The position numbers and the translations under genes were made by a program. From contig CBFHRK010000012.1 of assembly GCA_965658225.1 (NCBI GenBank), forward strand, positions 1 to 39,764: a stretch of DNA of 39,764 nucleotides, in the 5' to 3' direction. A model generated the notes under the pieces. That model was given only the letters and a program-made list of their open reading frames with translations, had not been told where the DNA came from and did no database searches. This document shows, in pieces, positions 34,838 to 39,764 of this stretch. Every line of letters starts with the position of its first letter. Positions within the stretch are counted from its first letter, which is position 1. This DNA comes from ECT2AJA-044 sp965658225 (lineage in GTDB: Bacteria; Bacteroidota; Bacteroidia; Flavobacteriales; ECT2AJA-044).

Positions 34838-35464
34838 ATGATCAGATTCCTTCTTTTCGCAGTTGCGTTCGCACCCTCCTTAATTTGTGCTCAAAACGAT
34901 TCCCAGGCTCCTCAATTAATCACATTACCCGTTTCCGGTATTACCTCAACCAGTGCTATTTCGGGCGGAGATATACTTTCCGATGGAGGTAATTTTATTT
35001 TTAATAGAGGAATTGTTTGGGATATCGACACAGGAGCAACGATTCTCGTTAATTTGGGCATCGCAGCAAGTGGTCAAGGAATTGGTCAGTATTCAGGTAC
35101 GATGACCAATTTAGCGCCTGAGACTCAATACTACGTTCGCGCTTTTGCTCAAGATTTAGCCGGCGACTTTTATGGTGCAGATATCAGTTTTGTCACGGCG
35201 GCGGCTTCAATAAATGAGGCGAATAACATCTGGCTTTTTATTGGGCCTAATCCAACCACCGATTTCGTTCAATTGCGCTGGGAGGCGAAGGATGATATAA
35301 AAAGAATTGCCCTATACGATATAACCGGTAAGTTGATTTTTGAAGACTGGCCCCTAGGGTCAACCGAAAAGAAATGGGATTTGAGCGGCCTAGCGGCCGG
35401 AAATTACATCCTGCGCTGGAATAACGATCAGGTTCAAGGTTCGGGTCGAATTATTAAAAGATAA
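34838..35464 (+). CDS. small secreted protein with T9SS type A sorting domain
   Basis: 208 residues from ATG 34838 (signal peptide MIRFLLFAVAFAPSLICAQ); an upstream in-frame TTG lies within the promoter. Residues about 30-125 resemble a fibronectin-III-like surface module of Bacteroidota: ITSTSAISGGDILSDGG, RGIVWD, and LAPETQYYVRAFA. The last 75 residues are a sorting domain (IGPNPTTDFVQLRW, YDITGKLIF, GLAAGNYILRW). The protein is probably a surface-attached or secreted adhesion-type module. It is 10 bases before the biotin carboxylase gene and likely co-transcribed with it, though the two have no obvious link in function. Confidence 0.85.
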   Translation: MIRFLLFAVAFAPSLICAQNDSQAPQLITLPVSGITSTSAISGGDILSDGGNFIFNRGIVWDIDTGATILVNLGIAASGQGIGQYSGTMTNLAPETQYYVRAFAQDLAGDFYGADISFVTAAASINEANNIWLFIGPNPTTDFVQLRWEAKDDIKRIALYDITGKLIFEDWPLGSTEKKWDLSGLAAGNYILRWNNDQVQGSGRIIKR

Positions 35465-35474
35465 GTCATTTTTG

Positions 35475-36965
35475 ATGAAGAAGATATTAGTCGCCAATAG
35501 AGGGGAAATAGCCCTTCGTGTTATGAGATCGGCCCGTGATATGGGTATTTCTACTGTCGCTATCTTCAGCGAAGCAGATCGAAACTCTCCTCATGTGCGC
35601 TATGCAGATGAGGCTATTTGTGTTGGCCCACCAGCAAGTAATCAGAGTTATTTGGATATGGAAAAAATTATTCAAGTGTGTAAAGACTTGAATGTAGATG
35701 GAATTCACCCAGGCTATGGTTTTTTATCTGAAAATGCGCACTTCGCCCGCAGAGTTACTGACGAAGGAATAACGCTCATAGGCCCTTCCCCGGAGGCAAT
35801 GGAGGTGATGGGCGACAAGCTCGCTGCAAAAGCAGCGGTGAAGGGATACGACATCCCGATGGTTCCGGGTACCGATGAAGCGATAACGGATATTGATGCC
35901 GCCACTCATATAGCAGAAGATATTGGTTACCCAATTCTTATCAAGGCCTCTGCAGGTGGAGGAGGAAAGGGTATGCGCATCGTCGAAAAAAGTGCAGATT
36001 TTAAAGAGCAAATGGAGCTTGCCGTATCAGAAGCCAAAAGTGCTTTTGGCGACGGATCCGTATTCATCGAAAAATATGTAGCGGGTCCACGACATATTGA
36101 AATTCAAATCATGGCCGATACCCATGGTAATGCCGTTTACCTCCACGAGCGTGAGTGTTCCATTCAACGAAGACACCAAAAGGTTGTCGAAGAAGCCCCC
36201 AGCGCTATTTTAACTCCCGAAATGCGCCAAGCAATGGGTACTGCCGCAGTGAACGTAGCAAAGGCGTGCAATTACGTCGGAGCAGGAACGGTGGAGTTTT
36301 TAGTAGACGAAACGCGAAATTTCTACTTTCTTGAAATGAATACGCGCTTGCAAGTGGAACATCCAGTTACAGAAATGATTACGGGAATCGATTTGGTTCG
36401 CGAGCAAATTCGCGTGGCCCGCGGTGAAGCTTTAGGCTATTCACAGGAGGATATTCCCTTGGTGGGGCACGCTATGGAAGTCCGCGTGTATGCCGAAAAC
36501 CCGCAGAACAATTTTCTTCCGGATATTGGCAGGTTGAATACTTATAGAAGGCCCTCAGGTCCAGGTATACGAGTCGATGATGGTTTTGAAGAAGGTATGG
36601 AAGTACCCATCTATTACGATCCTATGATTTCAAAGTTGATTACCTATGGGAAAGACAGAACCGAGGCCATAGAGCGGATGAAACGAGCGATCGCAGATTA
36701 TGAAATAGCGGGGGTAGAAACTACTTTGAGCTTTGGCGCGTTTGTAATGAACCATGAGGCCTTCGTCAGCGGTGATTTCGATACTCATTTTGTGAAGAAG
36801 TATTTTTCACCAGAGATGTTGAACCAAAAAGATGATTCCGAAGAAGTGGTCGCCGCAATTGTGGCAGCTGCTTTACTAAAGCACAATAGTCAAGTGAATT
36901 TGGTTTCATCCGAAGCGGGGAACACGCAACGAGGATCCAATTGGAAAAGAAACCGATTGAGTTAA
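35475..36965 (+). CDS. accC: biotin carboxylase (acyl-CoA carboxylase alpha subunit)
   Basis: 496 residues from ATG 35475; a TTG one codon earlier is less likely. It carboxylates biotin on a carrier protein using ATP and bicarbonate, for acetyl- or propionyl-CoA carboxylase. Visible are the N-terminal KKILVANRGEIALRV, the ATP-grasp glycine loop KASAGGGGKGMRIV, HERECSIQRRHQK and the catalytic EMNTRLQVEHPVTE. The C-terminal 45 residues extend beyond the E. coli AccC core but contain neither a biotin-carrier nor a transferase domain. No carrier or carboxyltransferase gene is nearby. AccC of fatty-acid synthesis and a propionyl-CoA carboxylase alpha subunit cannot be told apart here. Confidence 0.9.
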   Translation: MKKILVANRGEIALRVMRSARDMGISTVAIFSEADRNSPHVRYADEAICVGPPASNQSYLDMEKIIQVCKDLNVDGIHPGYGFLSENAHFARRVTDEGITLIGPSPEAMEVMGDKLAAKAAVKGYDIPMVPGTDEAITDIDAATHIAEDIGYPILIKASAGGGGKGMRIVEKSADFKEQMELAVSEAKSAFGDGSVFIEKYVAGPRHIEIQIMADTHGNAVYLHERECSIQRRHQKVVEEAPSAILTPEMRQAMGTAAVNVAKACNYVGAGTVEFLVDETRNFYFLEMNTRLQVEHPVTEMITGIDLVREQIRVARGEALGYSQEDIPLVGHAMEVRVYAENPQNNFLPDIGRLNTYRRPSGPGIRVDDGFEEGMEVPIYYDPMISKLITYGKDRTEAIERMKRAIADYEIAGVETTLSFGAFVMNHEAFVSGDFDTHFVKKYFSPEMLNQKDDSEEVVAAIVAAALLKHNSQVNLVSSEAGNTQRGSNWKRNRLS

Positions 36966-36969
36966 AATC

Positions 36970-36983
36970 GGGCCGATAGGCCC
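36970..36983 (+). repeat. perfect mini-hairpin GGGCC-GATA-GGCCC between accC and the DUF4294 gene
   Basis: Five-base-pair arms with a GATA loop. Its left side is part of the nine-base word CGGGCCGAT, found at least seven times in the window. No T tract follows, so it is not a terminator. Confidence 0.6.
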
Positions 36984-36994
36984 AAAGCCTTCTT

Positions 36995-37600
36995 ATGAAA
37001 CGAGCGGGATTCATAACAATTCTTTTGTTGGGTTGGACCTTCACGAGTCTGGCACAGACCGACACATTAACCAAAGAGGTTATTGTTGGAGTAGATACCC
37101 TTGAAGTGAATTGGCTCAATGAAGTGACCGTTACCGCATTGCCTGATCTGAGCGATTATGAAGATCGGCGCGATTATTACATTTTGCGAAGGAAGGTGAT
37201 TAAAGTGTGGCCTTATGCCAAGGAAGCTGCCGAGCAACTGTACGCAATGGAAAAGGAACTTGAAGGCGAAGACAGGAATAGAAAGCGGAAGAAATACGCT
37301 AAGGGAATAGAGAAATACCTGGAAGAAAACTTTAAAGAAGAATTGAAAAAATTCACTCGAAGCGAAGGTAGGGTGCTTGTGAAGTTGACCAATAGAGAAA
37401 CCGAACGCACTACCCACGAACTTATTAAAGAGTATCGCGGTGGTTTCAATGCGTTCTTCTGGCAATCTATGGCAAAGATCTACGACAACGACTTAAAATC
37501 CGAGTACAAGCCCGGTGAGAATTTGGAGGATAGTTGGATCGAGAACATCTTGCTTCGGGCCTTTGAAGCAGGAATCTTGGAGCGCCCCGTTTACGAATAA
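36995..37600 (+). CDS. DUF4294 family secreted protein
   Basis: 201 residues. Signal peptide MKRAGFITILLLGWTFTSLAQ. The family core is YYILRRKVIKVWPYAKEAAEQL, a charged helical stretch (EDRNRKRKKYAKGIEKYLEE), then FTRSEGRVLVKLTNRET and GGFNAFFWQSMAKIYDNDLK. DUF4294 proteins are confined mostly to Bacteroidota and their role is unknown; they are commonly beside xerD and aroQ, as here. Probably periplasmic. It follows accC by 29 bases and abuts the stop of xerD with no gap. Confidence 0.88.
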   Translation: MKRAGFITILLLGWTFTSLAQTDTLTKEVIVGVDTLEVNWLNEVTVTALPDLSDYEDRRDYYILRRKVIKVWPYAKEAAEQLYAMEKELEGEDRNRKRKKYAKGIEKYLEENFKEELKKFTRSEGRVLVKLTNRETERTTHELIKEYRGGFNAFFWQSMAKIYDNDLKSEYKPGENLEDSWIENILLRAFEAGILERPVYE

Positions 37601-38485
37601 TTAAGCGCGCGGATGGTGTTTTAGGGCCGACTCCAAGTAGGTTTTGTCGAGATGAGTATAGATTTCGGTGGTTGTAATACTCTCGTGACCAAGCATTTCC
37701 TGAACGGCTCGCAAATCAGCTCCCCCTTCGAGCAAATGGGTCGCAAAGGAATGACGAAAAGTGTGCGGCGAAATATTCTTTCTAATTCCGGCTTTCTCCC
37801 CAAGTTGCTTTACGATAGTGAAAATCATCACTCGAGATAATTGACTTCCTCGTTGATTTAAGAATACGAAGGCGTCTTGTCCTTTCTTTATAGTTTGGTG
37901 AACCCGAACTTCCTCGATATAAATCTTAATTAGCTTATAGGTATAGCTTGAAAGGGGAACAAGTCGTTGTTTATTCCCCTTGCCAATAACGCTAATGAAT
38001 CCTTCTTTGGGATGTAGGTCATCGATTTTCAAGTTAACTAATTCACTTACACGAAGTCCGCATCCGTACAGGGTTTCAATAAGTGCTCGATTCCTTTCTC
38101 CATGTGGTGAAGAAAGATCAATTTCCGCGATAATTCGGTCGATTTCCGCAACGCTTAGCGTATCTGGAAGATGGTGTGCGAGTTTTGGCGTATCAATTTG
38201 CTCGGCCGGATTATGATCTATTAATTTTTCCAATCGCAGATATTGGTAAAAGGAGCGAAGTGCGGATATAAGGCGGCTTTGCGATCGAGGTGAATAGCCC
38301 AACTCGGCGTATTCATTTAAAAAGTTGCGCAAATCGCCTAGTTCAATGGAAGTGGGTTTTTTGTCTTTAAAGAATTGTGCTATTTTTTCTAGGTCTCGCG
38401 AGTAGGCATCAATGGAGTGTTTACTCAAACCTTTTTCTAATTTGAGGTAACTCGTAAACTCCTTCTGTGCACTTGTCCAATTCAT
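37601..38485 (-). CDS. xerD: tyrosine recombinase XerD
   Basis: 294 residues. XerC/XerD-type recombinases resolve chromosome dimers at dif. The N-terminal core-binding domain (about 1-90, including LEKGLSKHSIDAYSRDL) is followed by the catalytic domain with all six residues: R145 (GCGLRVSEL), K169 (GKGNKQR), H241 and R244 (SPHTFRHSF), H267 (MLGHESI) and nucleophile Y276 (TEIYTHL). The length and neighbours (DUF4294, aroQ) fit the housekeeping XerD rather than a mobile-element integrase. No dif-like site was recognised. The start lies 19 bases from that of divergent aroQ. Confidence 0.93.
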   Translation of the reverse strand: MNWTSAQKEFTSYLKLEKGLSKHSIDAYSRDLEKIAQFFKDKKPTSIELGDLRNFLNEYAELGYSPRSQSRLISALRSFYQYLRLEKLIDHNPAEQIDTPKLAHHLPDTLSVAEIDRIIAEIDLSSPHGERNRALIETLYGCGLRVSELVNLKIDDLHPKEGFISVIGKGNKQRLVPLSSYTYKLIKIYIEEVRVHQTIKKGQDAFVFLNQRGSQLSRVMIFTIVKQLGEKAGIRKNISPHTFRHSFATHLLEGGADLRAVQEMLGHESITTTEIYTHLDKTYLESALKHHPRA

Positions 38486-38489
38486 CGCT

Positions 38490-38497
38490 TATCTTCG
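38490..38497 (+). promoter_or_regulatory. -7-like box TATCTTCG of aroQ, in the 19-base divergent gap
   Basis: One mismatch to TAnnTTTG, ending seven bases before ATG 38505. Any -33 element must lie inside the xerD coding region. On the minus strand TATCTTCA (38513-38506), inside aroQ, is a comparable candidate for xerD. Confidence 0.4.
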
Positions 38498-38504
38498 CAA
38501 GGCA

Positions 38505-38924
38505 ATGAAGATACAAATCATCAACGGACCAAATCTCAATTTACTCGGACATCGTGAGCCCGAAGTGTACGGAGTTCAATCATTCGAAACTTACTTCAAA
38601 GAGCTTGAAAAACAATTTCAGGAGCACGAATTAAGCTGGTTTCAATCGAATCATGAAGGCGAATTAATTGATGAGGTTCATGCCTGCCTCAATCGGCAGG
38701 ATGGGATTATTGTCAATGCTGGAGCGTTCACACATACGTCCATAGCTTTGGCCGATGCGCTTCGAGCCGTTAGGCTCCCCTATGTAGAAGTTCATCTATC
38801 CAATATTTACGCCCGAGAGCGGTTTCGAAGAAAGAGTTACTTGGCAAAAAGTGCTCAAGGGATAATTACGGGGTTCGGGCTTAACAGCTACCGCTTGGGA
38901 ATTGAGGCCTTACTTCAACGGTAG
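38505..38924 (+). CDS. aroQ: 3-dehydroquinate dehydratase, type II
   Basis: 139 residues, the standard length of the small dodecameric enzyme that dehydrates 3-dehydroquinate in the shikimate pathway. The start IINGPNLNLLGHREPEVYG carries the catalytic tyrosine Y22; N71 and H77 lie in NAGAFTHTSIALADAL, and H97 in EVHLSN. Gene order with xerD and DUF4294 is typical. The stop overlaps the 3' end of the convergent glycosyltransferase gene by ten bases. Confidence 0.95.
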   Translation: MKIQIINGPNLNLLGHREPEVYGVQSFETYFKELEKQFQEHELSWFQSNHEGELIDEVHACLNRQDGIIVNAGAFTHTSIALADALRAVRLPYVEVHLSNIYARERFRRKSYLAKSAQGIITGFGLNSYRLGIEALLQR

Positions 38925-39764
38925 AACCTTCTGGTATTCAATTTTTTGAAGGTTGTTTTACGCCGTAAAAAGTAAGCGATTGCTATGCTACCTCTATAGG
39001 CATTGTAAAACTTGATTCTTCTGTATCGGACTTCATTTCGAAACCGCCTTTGCGTTAGTTTCCGCAGGTTTTGATAAAAGTCAATGTGGGCCCTGAAAAT
39101 CGGTAAAACATGTTTGGCTTGTCCTCCCAAAAGGAATTTAATTGCAGCTACACCATCGAGTATTAAACGAACCAATAAAACGGGAACCAATCGTTCTCTG
39201 GGTAAATTCTGAAAAACCATGAACAGGTTGTTCCGGAAATTAAAGTAAGTTTTTCGTGGACTGCCTGAATTCAGGGTGCCGCCTCCTAAATGGAACACTT
39301 CGGAGTCGGGGCAATACATTATATTGTAACCTAGGTTTTTCATACGCCAGCACATATCTATTTCTTCCATATGCGCGAATAAATGCTCATCGAGACCGCG
39401 TACTTCGCGAAAGGCATTTGCCCGCACAAATAAACACGCACCAGAGGCCCAGAAGATAGATTCGGGCTCGTTGTATTGACCTTTGTCTTCCTCTAAAGTG
39501 CTGAAAATGCGACCTCTACAAAATGGGTAGCCGAATAGATCAATGAATCCACCTGCCGCACCTGCATATTCGAAATGTGTTCTTCGGTTGAGGTCTTTTA
39601 TTTTTGGTTGACAGGCCGAAATCATTTCATCGCTGTCCATGAGTTTGATTACCGGATCAATCCAATTAGGGGTTACCTCAATATCGCTATTGAGGAGAAC
39701 GTAATACTCGGCATCAATTTTAGCTAAACTGCTGTTATAACCTTTGGAATAGCCGCCGTTTTCT
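38915..39764 (-). CDS. glycosyltransferase family 2 (partial, 5' end beyond the window)
   Basis: The frame is open to the last base of the window, so at least 282 residues are present and the start is missing. The visible N-terminal part reads ENGGYSKGYNSSLAKIDAEY and YVLLNSDIEVTPNWIDPVI, holding the nucleotide-sugar/metal motif NSD in place of DxD. Further on are GACLFVRANAF and the acceptor-site motif HMEEIDMCWRMKNLGY, typical of GT2 enzymes of the rhamnosyltransferase-like group. The C-terminal 80 residues are basic and aromatic, probably a membrane-surface contact. A role in surface polysaccharide or lipopolysaccharide assembly is likely; the sugar is unknown. Confidence 0.9.
   Translation of the reverse strand, partial: ENGGYSKGYNSSLAKIDAEYYVLLNSDIEVTPNWIDPVIKLMDSDEMISACQPKIKDLNRRTHFEYAGAAGGFIDLFGYPFCRGRIFSTLEEDKGQYNEPESIFWASGACLFVRANAFREVRGLDEHLFAHMEEIDMCWRMKNLGYNIMYCPDSEVFHLGGGTLNSGSPRKTYFNFRNNLFMVFQNLPRERLVPVLLVRLILDGVAAIKFLLGGQAKHVLPIFRAHIDFYQNLRKLTQRRFRNEVRYRRIKFYNAYRGSIAIAYFLRRKTTFKKLNTRRFYR

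Noticed and set aside
37067..37465. 132-codon minus-strand open frame
   Set aside because: Antisense to the DUF4294 core; rich in Phe and Ser from reversed Lys/Glu codons.
37601..38485. Integrase of a mobile element
   Set aside because: The recombinase has XerD length and standard chromosomal neighbours (DUF4294, aroQ); no attachment-site duplication or cargo is present.

Overview
The window reads as a stretch of ordinary chromosome from a Bacteroidota bacterium, most likely of the order Flavobacteriales. The grounds are: two proteins with type IX secretion (T9SS) C-terminal sorting domains; families typical of the phylum (DUF4294, TIGR02757, DUF5916, BatA-type VWA protein, paired DUF368 proteins); few visible Shine-Dalgarno sequences; and promoter-like boxes of the Bacteroidota form TTG-N17/18-TAnnTTTG. 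GC content is moderate (about 44% by eye). I saw no rRNA, tRNA, CRISPR array, insertion sequence, prophage or defence island. A run of exactly 100 N (27675-27774) marks a scaffold gap inside one gene.

Layout. 148-3267 (minus): a secreted protein, an outer-membrane beta-barrel, an OxyR-type peroxide sensor and a DinB/YfiT-like protein, tightly packed. 3316-7537: a stand-alone TonB C-terminal domain, a di-haem cytochrome lipoprotein, a YtcJ-like amidohydrolase and, divergent from it, DNA glycosylase Tag. 7536-7770 (minus): remains of a small gene that looks frameshifted. 7794-18375 (minus): a long run of TPR protein, rhodanese, two DUF368 transporters, aroE, DUF349 protein, uvrB, LysE-type exporter and a GAF/degenerate-kinase protein. 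18512-21040 (plus): glmM and a cysteine desulfurase. 21043-23296: an unrecognised conserved protein divergent from a PhnP-like metallo-hydrolase. 23427-26345 (plus): a large secreted metallopeptidase carrying a T9SS signal. 26347-33281 (minus): a five-gene operon (DUF5916, lolD, TIGR02757, BatA-like, dihydroorotase-like). 33439-37600 (plus): sucC, a small T9SS protein, a biotin carboxylase and a DUF4294 protein. 37601-39764: xerD (minus), aroQ (plus) and the 3' part of a family 2 glycosyltransferase (minus) that runs off the window.

The gene set covers envelope construction (glmM, DUF368 undecaprenyl-phosphate recycling, lolD, T9SS cargo, glycosyltransferase), the shikimate pathway (aroE and aroQ, far apart), DNA repair and chromosome resolution (tag, uvrB, xerD), sulfur and thiol handling (cysteine desulfurase, rhodanese, OxyR, DinB/YfiT) and central carbon metabolism (sucC, biotin carboxylase).

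I did not find a clearly new biological system. The observations most worth checking are the frameshifted small gene near 7.6 kb, a perfect 11-bp inverted repeat in the amidohydrolase/tag divergent promoter, a terminator-rich leader directly in front of the cytochrome gene, two apparently dead enzymes (a histidine kinase and a dihydroorotase), a 9-mer that occurs far more often than chance, and several genes whose promoter box lies almost on the start codon.
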